Shown here in pieces: positions 1-9,456 of a stretch of DNA of 64,000 nt. Made by a program: the position numbers and the translations under genes. The notes beneath the pieces were generated by a model, which did not search any database, had not been told where the DNA came from, and saw only the letters and a list, made by a program, of their open reading frames with translations. Within the stretch, counting starts at the first letter, position 1. Each line of letters opens with the position of its first letter. Origin of the DNA: Paracoccus chinensis (GTDB taxonomy: Bacteria; Pseudomonadota; Alphaproteobacteria; Rhodobacterales; Rhodobacteraceae); NCBI RefSeq assembly GCF_900102885.1, contig NZ_FNGE01000001.1:342967-406966 (forward strand), in the 5' to 3' direction.

Positions 1-435
1 GTCATCGTCGGAATCGTCGCCCCAGACCTCGTGGTTGCCGCCATTGACGGTGATGGTGTCGTCGCCGCTGCCGCCCTCGATCCAGTCGTTGCCCTCGTCG
101 ATGCCGCTGCCGGGCGCGCCATAGACGTCATCGCCCGAACCCAGGAAGACGCGGTCGTCGCCCGCGTCGGCGATCACCGAATCTTCGCCCGTGCCGGCGT
201 AGATCCAGTCGTCGCCCGCGCCGCCGTCGATCGTGTCGCGCCCCTCGAAGCCGCGGATGATCTCGGCCCCGTCGGTGCCCGTGATCTCCTCGCTGTCGTC
301 CTCGCCATCGATGATCGGCAGGTCGGGGATGTCCTCGCCCGTGTCGAATTCCTCGTCGTCGTCGTCGCTGGACATGAGGCTGCCCAGCGCGGCGATCCCC
401 AGCGCCCCAAGCAGCAGCAGATACATCTGACTCAT
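1..435 (-). CDS. Acidic RTX-like calcium-binding protein, N-terminal part
   Basis: Partial: the gene starts at ATG 435 and runs off the left edge of the window (145 codons seen). The N-terminus (MSQMYLLLLGALGIAAL) is a short hydrophobic segment that looks like a signal anchor. A run of Asp/Glu follows at about residues 23-55, then glycine/aspartate-rich repeats of GGxGxDxI/V type (for example IDGGAGDDWIYAGTGED and EGGSGDDTITVNGG). These repeats are typical of calcium-binding beta-roll (RTX/hemolysin-type) domains, so the product is probably surface-bound or exported. The C-terminus, where an export signal would lie, is not visible. It is upstream-adjacent to nothing in its own direction here, since aapP ends 25 bp before it, so co-transcription with the aap genes is possible. 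Confidence 0.75.
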   Translation of the reverse strand, partial: MSQMYLLLLGALGIAALGSLMSSDDDDEEFDTGEDIPDLPIIDGEDDSEEITGTDGAEIIRGFEGRDTIDGGAGDDWIYAGTGEDSVIADAGDDRVFLGSGDDVYGAPGSGIDEGNDWIEGGSGDDTITVNGGNHEVWGDDSDDD

Positions 436-459
436 CCGATCACCCCCTTCTTTTGTCCC

Positions 460-1242
<783 letters not shown>

Positions 1243-1251
1243 GTCAGCCCC

Positions 1252-2709
1252 TCAGCGGTGGTCGGTCTTGAGCCGCCGTTCCAGGTACATCGCGTACCGG
1301 GACATGGCGAAGCACAGGATGAAGAAGATGGCGCCGGTGAAGACGTAAGGTTCCCAGTAGGCGCCCTTCCAGGCGAAGGTCGCGCGAATGGTGTCGGCCA
1401 TCTGCTTGAGGGGGTCGAAAAGGCCCACGAAGGTGACCAGCGTGGTGTCCTTGAAGACCCCGATGAAGGTGCCGACGATGCCGGGGATCGAGATCTTCAG
1501 CGCCTGCGGCAGGATGATCAGCCGCTGCGCCTGCCAGTAGGTCAGCCCTAGCGAATCCGCGCCCTCGTACTGTCCGCGCGGCAGGGCAGCGAGACCGCCG
1601 CGGATCACCTCGGCCATGTAGGCGGCCGCGAACAGCGTCACCATGATGATGACCCGCAGGATGATGTCGAAATTCGTGCCCGGCGGCAGGAAGTAGTTCA
1701 GCAGGATCGAGGCCACGAAAAGCAGCGTGATCAGCGGCACGCCGCGGATGAACTCGATGAACATGACGGCCAGCGTCCGCACCACAGGCAGGTTCGACTG
1801 CCGCGCGAGCGCCAGGATGATGCCCAGAGGCAGCGACATGACAATGCCCGAAACGCCGATGGTCAGCGCCAGAAGGAAGCCACCGAAAGACCGCGATTCG
1901 ACCGGCACCAGCGCCAGCGGCATCAGCCCCTGCAGGTCGGCCGCAACGCGCGGCCCAAGCGCCGCCCACCACCAGACGGCCGCCGCGACGCCCAGGGCAA
2001 GCCCCAGCAGTCCCACGCCGAGGCGCGCGCCCAGGCGCCAGACCACCAGCGCCAGGGCGAAGCCTGCCAATACGGCGATCGGGCTCCAGATCGAACCGCC
2101 CCACAGCATCCAGACGGCAAGGAAGGGATAAAGGACGCTGAAGGCCAGCGCCCGGCGCGGCGCGTATTCGATCAGAGCCGCCAGCGCCACGAAGCCTGCG
2201 CCCACGGCCAGCAGCACGCGATCGGGCGCACCCAGCGCCACGCAGGCGGCGAAGCTTGTGACCGCGCTGACCGCCAGCACCGTCCAGCGCAGGCGGCGGC
2301 TTTCGGAAAACAGGATCGGCGCCACCGCGAACATCATCAGCCCGAAGACGGCGGTCGGGCGCCAGTAATGCTCGGCCGGGTAGAAGCCGAAGATGAACTG
2401 GTTCCAGCGCTCGCGGATGATGGCGAAGCAGGCCCCCGTCGTGCCCTCGCCGTGACGCTCGGCGATGATCTGGCGGCATTCGCCGATGCTGGAGGCGTTC
2501 CAGACCGCATGGGCGAACCAGGGCCACAGGTGCGACACAATCCCCCAGACGGCGGCCAGCCCGGCCAGCGTCAGCAGGATGTTCAGCGGCCCCGAAAACA
2601 GGTTCTCGCGCAGCCACAGCACCACGCCTGACTGCCGTGCGGGCGGGGCCGCGGACGGCAGCATCGTGTCGCGGACGAAGGGAACGGTTTCGGCATGGAC
2701 CTCGCTCAT
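1252..2709 (-). CDS. aapM: General L-amino-acid ABC transporter permease AapM/BztC
   Basis: This 485-residue inner-membrane permease partners AapQ. The C-terminal ~220 residues carry the conserved HisM-type domain, with the cytoplasmic EAA loop around GADSLGLTYWQAQRLIILPQALK that contacts the ATPase. The N-terminal half is unusually long: after the first membrane segment there is a block of roughly 150 residues with several extra hydrophobic stretches (about residues 125-260). As I recall, relatives are near 385-435 residues, so this looks like an inserted set of membrane helices. The gene begins immediately after aapQ (1 bp gap) and is followed by aapP. Confidence 0.93.
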   Translation of the reverse strand: MSEVHAETVPFVRDTMLPSAAPPARQSGVVLWLRENLFSGPLNILLTLAGLAAVWGIVSHLWPWFAHAVWNASSIGECRQIIAERHGEGTTGACFAIIRERWNQFIFGFYPAEHYWRPTAVFGLMMFAVAPILFSESRRLRWTVLAVSAVTSFAACVALGAPDRVLLAVGAGFVALAALIEYAPRRALAFSVLYPFLAVWMLWGGSIWSPIAVLAGFALALVVWRLGARLGVGLLGLALGVAAAVWWWAALGPRVAADLQGLMPLALVPVESRSFGGFLLALTIGVSGIVMSLPLGIILALARQSNLPVVRTLAVMFIEFIRGVPLITLLFVASILLNYFLPPGTNFDIILRVIIMVTLFAAAYMAEVIRGGLAALPRGQYEGADSLGLTYWQAQRLIILPQALKISIPGIVGTFIGVFKDTTLVTFVGLFDPLKQMADTIRATFAWKGAYWEPYVFTGAIFFILCFAMSRYAMYLERRLKTDHR

Positions 2710-2710
2710 C

Positions 2711-3970
2711 TCAGCGCTCCTTCAGCCGGACACGGGAATTGTAAAGGTTCATGACCGCCGAGACGATCAGGCTGATGGCAAGGTAGATGCCCATCATCAG
2801 GATCATCGACTCCATCTCGCGCCCCGTCTGGTTCAGCGTCGTGCCGCCCAGCGTCGCCCGCAGGTCGGGATAGCCGACCGCGATCGCCAGCGAACTGTTC
2901 TTGGTCAGGTTCAGGAACTGCGAGATCAGCGGCGGGATGATGACCCGCAGCGCCTGCGGCAGCACCACCAGCGCCATGATGGGGCGCGGGCGCAAGCCCA
3001 GGGCGGCAGCGGCCTCGGTCTGGCCGCGGCTGACGGCCAGGATGCCCGCGCGGACGATCTCGGCGATGAAGGCGCCGGTATAAAGCGACAACGCCAGCAG
3101 CAGCACCACGAAGCCGTTGTCGAGGTTCATGCCGCCCGCGAAGTTGAAGCCCCGCAGCTCCGGCGCGACCAGATGGATGCCGAAAAGCTGCATCAGCCCC
3201 AGGATCGGCAGCAGGTACAGCAGGACCGAGATCCACCAGGTCGTCGGCCGCCGCCCGGTGCTGTCCTGCCGTTCCTGCGCCCAGGCGCGCAGCCAGAGAT
3301 GGATCATCCAAGCGGCCAGCAGCGCCAGGGCGAAGGCCACCACCATCGCGTCGATCTGCAGCCCCAGCACCGTCACGGGGCCGGGATCATGTTCCGCCAC
3401 GATGGCGGGGACGGCGGTATAGCGGTTGGTGGGGGCGATGCCGCCGAACAGGATCATCTCGGCGCCGGCGGTCCCGTCCTCGGCCACGCGATAGTCGCGG
3501 GGGGCGGGCATCACCTCGGTGAACAGCGCGAGGATCACCAGGATCCACAGCAGCAGGGGCACGTTGCGGAAGATCTCGACATAGACCGTCATCAGCCGTG
3601 CCACGAGCCAGTTCCGCGACAGGCGCAGCACGCCCGCGAAAACGCCCAGGATCGTGGCGAAAAGGCAGCCCAGCGCCGACACCAGCAGTGTGTTCAGAAG
3701 CCCCACCATCGCCGCGCGCAGGTGGGTCGAGTTCGAATCGTAGGGGATCAGGCTGAAGGGGATGTCATAGCCCGAGCGATTGGTCAGAAAGCCGAAGTCG
3801 AAGGTCTTGCCCATGCGGGCGAGGTTCTGAACCGTGTTGTTCACCAGCCAGGACGCGACCGACATGACAAGGATGAAGACCAGCGCCTGGATCAGCAGGG
3901 CGCGGTAATGGCGGTCGTGGATCAGCATGGACAGCCGGAACGGCTGCCCTGCCCCGGGTGCAGGCGCCAT
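2711..3970 (-). CDS. aapQ: General L-amino-acid ABC transporter permease AapQ/BztB
   Basis: A 419-residue inner-membrane permease of the HisM/GlnP class. The first membrane span lies near residues 25-45 (ALLIQALVFILVMSVASWLV). A large periplasmic region (about 150-215) separates it from the C-terminal transport domain. The EAA-loop motif EAAAALGLRPRPIMALVVLP sits near residue 320. It lies 118 bp downstream of aapJ, and a GC-rich hairpin in that gap probably lowers permease expression relative to the binding protein. It forms a heteromeric channel with AapM. Confidence 0.94.
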   Translation of the reverse strand: MAPAPGAGQPFRLSMLIHDRHYRALLIQALVFILVMSVASWLVNNTVQNLARMGKTFDFGFLTNRSGYDIPFSLIPYDSNSTHLRAAMVGLLNTLLVSALGCLFATILGVFAGVLRLSRNWLVARLMTVYVEIFRNVPLLLWILVILALFTEVMPAPRDYRVAEDGTAGAEMILFGGIAPTNRYTAVPAIVAEHDPGPVTVLGLQIDAMVVAFALALLAAWMIHLWLRAWAQERQDSTGRRPTTWWISVLLYLLPILGLMQLFGIHLVAPELRGFNFAGGMNLDNGFVVLLLALSLYTGAFIAEIVRAGILAVSRGQTEAAAALGLRPRPIMALVVLPQALRVIIPPLISQFLNLTKNSSLAIAVGYPDLRATLGGTTLNQTGREMESMILMMGIYLAISLIVSAVMNLYNSRVRLKER

Positions 3971-4047
3971 GAGCGTGTTTCTCCCAGTTGGGCCGGGCGG
4001 ATCTTCCGTCCACCTCGGCCGGGCCGTGTCGTTCAGCCGGAACGAAG

Positions 4048-4079
4048 CGCCCCGCCGCGCAGGTCAGCGGGGCGGGGCG
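4048..4079 (-). terminator. Intra-operon hairpin between aapJ and aapQ
   Basis: Nine-base arms cgccccgcc (4048-4056) and ggcggggcg (4071-4079) enclose a 14-base loop, just after the aapJ stop codon. There is no T-run. Stem-loops at this place in binding-protein transport operons usually stabilise the upstream message or partly attenuate the downstream genes, so that the binding protein is made in excess. Function is inferred from position. Confidence 0.6.
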
Positions 4080-4088
4080 TCAGGGTTC

Positions 4089-5114
4089 TCAGCGGAAGGG
4101 CATCGCGTACATCAGGCCGCCCTGGGTCCACAGCGCGTTCAGCCCGCGCGGCAGCCCGATGGGGGTCTGCTCGCCGATGTTGGCGGCGAAGATCTCGCCG
4201 TAGTTGCCCGAGGCGGCGATGGCGCGCTTGGCCCATTCCTTGTCCAGCCCCAGCATCGCGCCGTAGTCGTCGGTCGCGCCCAGCATCCGCTGCACGTCCG
4301 GGTTGGTCGAAGAGCGCGACAACTCGTCGAGGTTGGCCGAGGTGACGCCGTATTCCTCGGCCGAGATCAGCGCGTAAAGCGTCCAGCGGACGATGTCGGT
4401 CCAGTTGTTGTCGCCATGGCGGGTGGCGGGGGCCAGCGGCTCCTTCGAGATGATCTCGGGCAGGATGACGTGGTTGTCGGGATCGGCGAAGGCCGCGCGC
4501 GTCGCCGCAAGGCCCGAGGCGTCGGTGGTGTAGGCGTCGCAGGCGCCCGCCATGTACTGCTGCTCGCCTTCGGCGTTCGAATCGATGTTGACCGGCTGGT
4601 AGGTCATGTTGTTGGCCTTGAACCAGTCGGCGAGGTTCAGTTCCGTCGAGGTGCCGGTCTGGATGCAGATGGTCGCGCCGTCCAGTTCCGTGGCCGAGCT
4701 CACGCCCAGGTCCTTGCGGACCATGAAGCCCTGCCCGTCGTAGTAATTGACGCCCGCGAAATCCATCTTGAGGTCGGTGTCGCGCTGGAAGGTCCAGGTC
4801 GAGTTCCGGGCCAGCAGGTCCACCTCGCCCGAGGTCAGCGCGGTGAAGCGGGTCTGCCCGGTGGTGGGCACGTATTTCACCTTGGAGGGATCGCCCAGCA
4901 CGGCGGCGGCGACCGCCTTGCAGACGGCGATGTCGAAGCCCGACCAGTTGCCGTTCGCATCCGGCGCGGCAAAGCCGACAAGGCCGGTGTTCACGCCGCA
5001 GTTCAGCACGCCGCGCTGCTTGACCTGCGCGAGGGTGTCCCCCTCGGCCGCAAGCGCCACGCCCGCGGTCAGCGCCGAAGCCGCCACCGTGGCCAGGAAA
5101 GCCGTATAACGCAT
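4089..5114 (-). CDS. aapJ: General L-amino-acid ABC transporter, periplasmic binding protein
   Basis: This 341-residue solute-binding protein (family 3, SBP_bac_3) captures polar L-amino acids in the periplasm for AapQMP. I chose ATG 5114 because the protein then begins with a clean signal peptide (MRYTAFLATVAASALTAGVALA, cleavage after ALA). A longer frame to 5195 adds a charged stretch with no leader character. The mature start shows LAQVKQRGVLNCGVNTGLVGF, typical of the AapJ/BztA group. It is the first gene of the aapJQMP operon, and its promoter must lie in 5115-5243. Confidence 0.95.
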   Translation of the reverse strand: MRYTAFLATVAASALTAGVALAAEGDTLAQVKQRGVLNCGVNTGLVGFAAPDANGNWSGFDIAVCKAVAAAVLGDPSKVKYVPTTGQTRFTALTSGEVDLLARNSTWTFQRDTDLKMDFAGVNYYDGQGFMVRKDLGVSSATELDGATICIQTGTSTELNLADWFKANNMTYQPVNIDSNAEGEQQYMAGACDAYTTDASGLAATRAAFADPDNHVILPEIISKEPLAPATRHGDNNWTDIVRWTLYALISAEEYGVTSANLDELSRSSTNPDVQRMLGATDDYGAMLGLDKEWAKRAIAASGNYGEIFAANIGEQTPIGLPRGLNALWTQGGLMYAMPFR

Positions 5115-5243
5115 GAAAGTCCTCTCTGCTGTCGGCCGGATCTGCGCCCGGCGCGGTTCCGCGGGTCGGCGCCCCGGCCCGGCCCTGGGCCGCACCTCGG
5201 CGCGCCCCGCCTGACCCTCATACTGCCGGTCGGATCGCGTCCG

Positions 5244-5993
5244 TCAAGCGTCAGGCTCGGCCGCGCTTTCGGACCCCGCGTCCGCAGGGGCGAGTAGCGC
5301 GAGCAGCCGCGCGGCGTTGCACAGGGCCTGCAGCCGGTCCCCGGCGGCGAGGTCGGCTTCCTCGTCGCGGCCCCAGATCTCGGCCTGGTGCTCCTCGTCG
5401 ATGCGCGACAGGCGATGCGCGGCCTCGGCGTCCAGCCGGCCTTCCAGCACGGCCAGCCCCAGCACCAGCGAGCCGGACAGCGTCACCAGGTCATGCAGCG
5501 CGGTCAGCTGCCAAGGCGTCAGCCCACCCAGCCGCGCCCGCAGCCGATCCAGCGCGGCCTGTTCCTGCGTGACCGGGATCACCCCCTGCGTGACCCGCAG
5601 AGCGGCTCCCAGATCGTGGCGCGCCCAGTCCAGCCAAGGGTTCCACCCCTCGGCCTGGCGCACGACCAGTTCGACCGGGTGTTCGGCGCGATAGCACAGA
5701 AGATCGGTGCCGCCGTATTCGGCCAGCATGTCGGCGACGGCGTCGAACTGCGGCGCAACCCGCTCGATGGCCGAGTTCGCGGCGCGCGTAAGAGGCATCG
5801 CGCCGGGGTCGATCGCGTCGGCCTGCGCGTCCCATTCGGCGGCCACCGCCTGCGCCAGCGCAAGGGTCGGCATCACAAGGGGCAGCTTGCCCGGGGTGCG
5901 GACGGGACGGCCGTCCAGCCGGACCTCATAGCCGCCCTCGACGGCCGCGACCTCGGCCTGCGTCCAGAACCGGCGGGCCTTCCATTCGCTCAT
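5244..5993 (-). CDS. ATP12-family F1-ATPase assembly chaperone
   Basis: A 249-residue protein of the ATP12 family, which in mitochondria and alphaproteobacteria binds the F1 alpha subunit during ATP synthase assembly. The N-terminus MSEWKARRFWTQA, the DGRPVRTPGKLPL block at about residues 25-38, and the long helical C-terminal half (LHDLVTLSGSLVLGLAVLEG) match the family. Start ATG 5993 overlaps the stop of the upstream phosphatase by 4 bases (ATGA), so translation is coupled. It is the last gene of the rarA-crcB-rlu-HAD-ATP12 operon. The open frame extends upstream to 6248, but that part only shadows the HAD gene. Confidence 0.92.
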   Translation of the reverse strand: MSEWKARRFWTQAEVAAVEGGYEVRLDGRPVRTPGKLPLVMPTLALAQAVAAEWDAQADAIDPGAMPLTRAANSAIERVAPQFDAVADMLAEYGGTDLLCYRAEHPVELVVRQAEGWNPWLDWARHDLGAALRVTQGVIPVTQEQAALDRLRARLGGLTPWQLTALHDLVTLSGSLVLGLAVLEGRLDAEAAHRLSRIDEEHQAEIWGRDEEADLAAGDRLQALCNAARLLALLAPADAGSESAAEPDA

Positions 5994-6646
5994 GCTGCCC
6001 ACTCCTCGATCAGATCGGAAAGTTCGGGAAAGTCGCGGGCAACCGCCCGCGCCCCCGCCTGCGCCAGTTCCTCGGCCGGATGATGGCCCCAGGCGACGCC
6101 GAAGGACGCGATGCCGGCGTTCCCCGCCATGAGGATGTCGAAGCTGGTGTCGCCGATCATCACGGCACGATCCGCATGGGCGCCGCTGTCGTTCAGGCAG
6201 GACAGGATCATCCCCGGCGCGGGCTTCGACGGATGGCCGTCGGCGCAATGGGTGGCGACGAAGTAGCGCCCAAGGTCATGAGCCACGAGCAGCGCGTCCA
6301 GCCCACGCCGCGACTTGCCCGTGGCGACCGCCATCAGCAGGTCGTCCCGCGCAGCCAGCCGGTCGAGGCAATCCCGCGCGCCGGGAAACAGGGGCGATTC
6401 GCCTTCGCCGCGCGCGGCGCCATAATGGCTGCGATAGCCCTCGACCACGACATGACGCGTCGCCGGGTCATGTCCCGGCAGCAGGGTTTCTACCGCCACC
6501 GGCAGCGACAGGCCGACGATGCTGCTGACGGTGCGATCCGGCAGGGGAGCCAGGCCGGCGGCGGCCATGCCGGCCGCCATCGAATCCATGATCATCGCAT
6601 GGCTATCCACCAGCGTGCCGTCGATGTCCCAGATGACGAGCTTCAT
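5990..6646 (-). CDS. HAD-superfamily phosphatase (Gph-like)
   Basis: A 218-residue hydrolase. Motif I WDIDGTLVDS sits at residues 5-14 with the nucleophilic Asp and the general-acid Asp. Motif II is VATGKSRRG, the Lys of motif III lies in HPSKPAPGM, and motif IV is VMIGDTSFDILMA. The helical cap at about 15-85 and overall size fit phosphoglycolate-phosphatase-like or pyrophosphatase HADs. The substrate cannot be told from sequence. Start ATG 6646 overlaps the pseudouridine synthase stop by 4 bases, and its own stop overlaps the ATP12 start. Confidence 0.9.
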   Translation of the reverse strand: MKLVIWDIDGTLVDSHAMIMDSMAAGMAAAGLAPLPDRTVSSIVGLSLPVAVETLLPGHDPATRHVVVEGYRSHYGAARGEGESPLFPGARDCLDRLAARDDLLMAVATGKSRRGLDALLVAHDLGRYFVATHCADGHPSKPAPGMILSCLNDSGAHADRAVMIGDTSFDILMAGNAGIASFGVAWGHHPAEELAQAGARAVARDFPELSDLIEEWAA

Positions 6647-7680
6647 TCTTCCTCGAACGGGTCTGCGGGCACGTCGCGTTCCGACCAGCCCAAGGTCTTC
6701 CAGGTCCGCGCCATGTGATCCGGCAGGGGCGCGGTCAGGGTGATGCGCTTGCCGGTGATCGGGTGGTCGAAGCTGATCGAGCGCGCGTGCAGGTGCAACT
6801 TGCGGCTGATCTCTCCGCCAAGCTGCGCGCCCCAGCCGTCGCCCAGGTTTTCCTGCCCCGAGCCGCCATACTTGCCGTCGCCGATGATCGGGTGGCCCAG
6901 TTCCGCCATATGGGCACGCAACTGGTGCGTGCGGCCCGTCACCGGAACAAGCGCAGCCCAGCTGACACGGGTGCCGAGGCTGTCCAGAACAGCGTAATCC
7001 GTCGTCGCGCGCTTGGCGCCCTCGGTCTGGTCCACGCGGGCGGGGTGGACGCAGATCATCTTCTCGCCCTCGCCGCCGCGCCCATGACCTGGCGCCTTGA
7101 CCAGCCCGAAGCGGACCGTGCCCATCTTGGGCGAGGGTACGCCCGCAACGGCGGCCCAGTAGATCTTGCGGGTGGTCCGTGCCCGAAAGGCCTCGGACAG
7201 GCGCCGCGCCACCCGGTCGGTGCGCGCCAGCAGCAGGACGCCCGAGGTGTCCTTGTCCAGCCGGTGCACCAGCCTGGGCTTTTCCTTGTAGCCGAACATC
7301 AGCGCGGGCGTCAGGCCGTCCACGTGACGCTCGCCCTGCCCCGACCCGCCTTGGCTGGGCAAGCCCGGCGGCTTGTTGATCGCGATGATATGCTCGTCCT
7401 TCCACAGGACGGCGGCCTGGATCATCTCGGCATCGGTTTCCCGCAGGCGCGGCGCGGCAGGGGCCGGCGCGGCGTCGGGCAGCGGCGGCACCCGCACCTC
7501 CTGTCCCGGCTCGATGCGGGTTGCGGGCTTGACCCGGCCGGCATCGACGCGGATCTGGCCGGTTCGGCACAGCTTTTCGATGGCGATCTGGTTCAGCTGG
7601 GGAAAGCGCTTCCGCAGCCAGCGATCAAGCCGCTGCTCGCCCTCTTCCTCGCCCACGCGAAGGATCTGCACGCCACTCAT
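6643..7680 (-). CDS. RluA-family ribosomal large-subunit pseudouridine synthase (RluC-like)
   Basis: A 345-residue enzyme that converts specific uridines of 23S rRNA to pseudouridine. An S4-type RNA-binding domain lies at about residues 12-75 (RLDRWLRKRFP, then RIEPGQEVRVP). The catalytic domain carries the RluA signature HRLDKDTSG with the catalytic Asp, and later VTGRTHQLRAHMAELGHPIIGD. Start ATG 7680 is chosen because it gives MSGVQILRV with the S4 domain directly behind it and overlaps the crcB stop by 4 bases. The frame upstream to 7938 is a shadow of crcB. RluC is the likeliest subtype in Rhodobacteraceae, but RluD cannot be excluded. Confidence 0.92.
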   Translation of the reverse strand: MSGVQILRVGEEEGEQRLDRWLRKRFPQLNQIAIEKLCRTGQIRVDAGRVKPATRIEPGQEVRVPPLPDAAPAPAAPRLRETDAEMIQAAVLWKDEHIIAINKPPGLPSQGGSGQGERHVDGLTPALMFGYKEKPRLVHRLDKDTSGVLLLARTDRVARRLSEAFRARTTRKIYWAAVAGVPSPKMGTVRFGLVKAPGHGRGGEGEKMICVHPARVDQTEGAKRATTDYAVLDSLGTRVSWAALVPVTGRTHQLRAHMAELGHPIIGDGKYGGSGQENLGDGWGAQLGGEISRKLHLHARSISFDHPITGKRITLTAPLPDHMARTWKTLGWSERDVPADPFEEE

Positions 7681-8042
7681 GCCACACGTCCCATGGAAAG
7701 CCCCGCCACAAGCGCGGCAAGCGAAAGAATGACGCTGGCGCCGACATAAAGGGCGGCCATGCCCCCCTGCCCCTTCTGCCACAGCGCCACCGCGTCCAGC
7801 GAAAAGGCGGAAAAGGTGGTGAAGCCTCCCAGCAGCCCCGTCAGCAGGAACGGCGCCCAGGCGCTGTCCCGTCCCAGGACCGCCACCAGCAGCCCCATGA
7901 GGAATGAGCCCGCGAGGTTTACCGTCAGCGTCGCCCAAGGGAAGGCAGGCCCGAACATGCGCGCTGCGCCCAGGTTCACGCCATAGCGCGCCGAGGCGCC
8001 GAGGGCGCCGCCCAGCGCCACCTGAAATACCGAAGTCATCAT
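7677..8042 (-). CDS. crcB: Fluoride channel CrcB/FluC
   Basis: A 121-residue, four-helix membrane protein that exports fluoride as an antiparallel dimer. The conserved GGALGASARYGV (about 11-22), NLAGSFLMGLL (about 43-53) and GGFTTFSAFSLD (about 71-82) blocks are all present, including the pore Asn and the Phe box. It lies 31 bp after rarA and overlaps the pseudouridine synthase. There are two possible starts, MM at 8042 or 8039. The short upstream gap is too small for a fluoride riboswitch, so expression probably follows rarA. Confidence 0.95.
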   Translation of the reverse strand: MMTSVFQVALGGALGASARYGVNLGAARMFGPAFPWATLTVNLAGSFLMGLLVAVLGRDSAWAPFLLTGLLGGFTTFSAFSLDAVALWQKGQGGMAALYVGASVILSLAALVAGLSMGRVA

Positions 8043-8073
8043 CCCGCTGACCTGTAGGCGGACCCGCGCAAAG

Positions 8074-9399
8074 TCAACCGCCGCGCTTGAGGCGCTGACT
8101 CACGAACCAGTCGAGCCGCTTTTTCAACTCCCGCTCGAATCCCCGCTCGACGGGCGTGTAGAGGACCGGGCGCTTCATGCCCTCGGGGAAATAGTTCTGG
8201 CCCGAGAACCCGTCCTCGGCGTCGTGGTCATAGGCATAGCCCGCGCCATAGCCCTGGTTCTTCATCAGCGCGGTCGGCGCGTTCAGAATATGGGCGGGGG
8301 GCATCAGGCTGCCCGTGCGCTTTGCTTCGGCCCGCGCGGCCTTGTAGGCGGCATAGCCCGCGTTCGACTTGGGCGCGAGCGCGAGATAGATTACCGCCTG
8401 CGCCAGCGCCAATTCCCCCTCAGGGGAGCCCAGCCGTTCGTAAAGCGCCCAGGCGTCGAGGCAGTGCCGCTGCGCCGCCGGATCGGCCAGCCCGATGTCC
8501 TCGACCGCCATGCGGGTGATGCGGCGGGCGAGATAGCGCGGGTCCTCTCCCCCCTCCAGCATCCGCGCAAGCCAGTAGAGCGCGGCATCCGGGTCCGAGC
8601 CGCGGACGGATTTGTGCAGGGCCGAGATCAGGTTGTAATGCTCGTCGCCCGACTTGTCGTATTTCGCGGCCCGCCTCATGAGGCGGCGCGACAGCTCATC
8701 GGGACCGAGGGGACGCTCGACCTTCCAGGCCATGACCTGCTCGATCAGGTTCAGCGCGGCGCGACCATCGCCGTCCGCCATGGTCAGCAGCGCCTCGCGC
8801 GCCTCTCCGGTCAGGGGCAGCGCCCGGCCCATCTCGCGCTCGGCCCGCTGGGCGAGCAGTTCGAGGTCTGAAAGCTCGAGCCGCTTCAGCACGATCACCT
8901 GCGCGCGGCTGAGAAGGGCGGCGTTCAGTTCGAAGGAGGGATTCTCGGTCGTGGCGCCCACCAGAAGGATGGTGCCGTCCTCCATATGCGGCAGGAAGCT
9001 GTCTTGCTGCGCCTTGTTGAAACGGTGGATCTCGTCCACGAACAGCAGCGTTCCCCGGCCCCGGCGGTGCAGCATCCGGGCGGTGTCGAAAACCTTCCGC
9101 AGTTCGGCGACACCCGAGAAGATCGCCGAGATCTGCACGAAATCCCGGTCGGTCTGGTCCGCCAGCAGTCGCGCGATGGTGGTCTTGCCAACCCCCGGTG
9201 GCCCCCAGAGGATCAGCGACGACAGGCTGCCTGCCGCCAGCATCGCCCCCAGAGGGCCGTCCGGGCCCAGCACCTCGCCCTGGCCGATGACATCGGCCAG
9301 CCGCCGCGGGCGGATGCGGTCCGCCAGCGGCCGATGCGCCGAGGGCGCGGTGCCGGGCTCGGGATTGTCGGGCATGAGATTGTCGAAAAGATCGGCCAT
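8074..9399 (-). CDS. rarA: Replication-associated recombination protein RarA (MgsA)
   Basis: A 441-residue AAA+ ATPase that acts at stalled replication forks, related to clamp loaders and RuvB. The N-terminal SSB-interacting-type region is followed by the RPRRLADVIGQ block. Walker A GPPGVGKTT is at residues 66-74, Walker B LLFVDEIHRF near 118, and sensor GATTENPSFE near 150. The C-terminal MgsA domain contains the SGDEHYNLISALHKSVRGSD signature. It heads a five-gene co-oriented operon. Length is normal. Confidence 0.96.
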   Translation of the reverse strand: MADLFDNLMPDNPEPGTAPSAHRPLADRIRPRRLADVIGQGEVLGPDGPLGAMLAAGSLSSLILWGPPGVGKTTIARLLADQTDRDFVQISAIFSGVAELRKVFDTARMLHRRGRGTLLFVDEIHRFNKAQQDSFLPHMEDGTILLVGATTENPSFELNAALLSRAQVIVLKRLELSDLELLAQRAEREMGRALPLTGEAREALLTMADGDGRAALNLIEQVMAWKVERPLGPDELSRRLMRRAAKYDKSGDEHYNLISALHKSVRGSDPDAALYWLARMLEGGEDPRYLARRITRMAVEDIGLADPAAQRHCLDAWALYERLGSPEGELALAQAVIYLALAPKSNAGYAAYKAARAEAKRTGSLMPPAHILNAPTALMKNQGYGAGYAYDHDAEDGFSGQNYFPEGMKRPVLYTPVERGFERELKKRLDWFVSQRLKRGG

Positions 9400-9456
9400 G
9401 GCGGGCAGATTACGCTGCCCGCCACGCGGTGGGTATCCCCCACCCCTGCCGGGGCA

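Noticed and set aside
2465..5297. Long plus-strand frames (up to 626 residues) across the aap transporter genes
   Set aside because: They are antisense to conserved transporter genes and have His/Arg/Gln-rich shadow composition with no domains.
8043..8073. A fluoride riboswitch before crcB
   Set aside because: Only 31 bp separate crcB from rarA, too short for the aptamer, and no such motif is seen.
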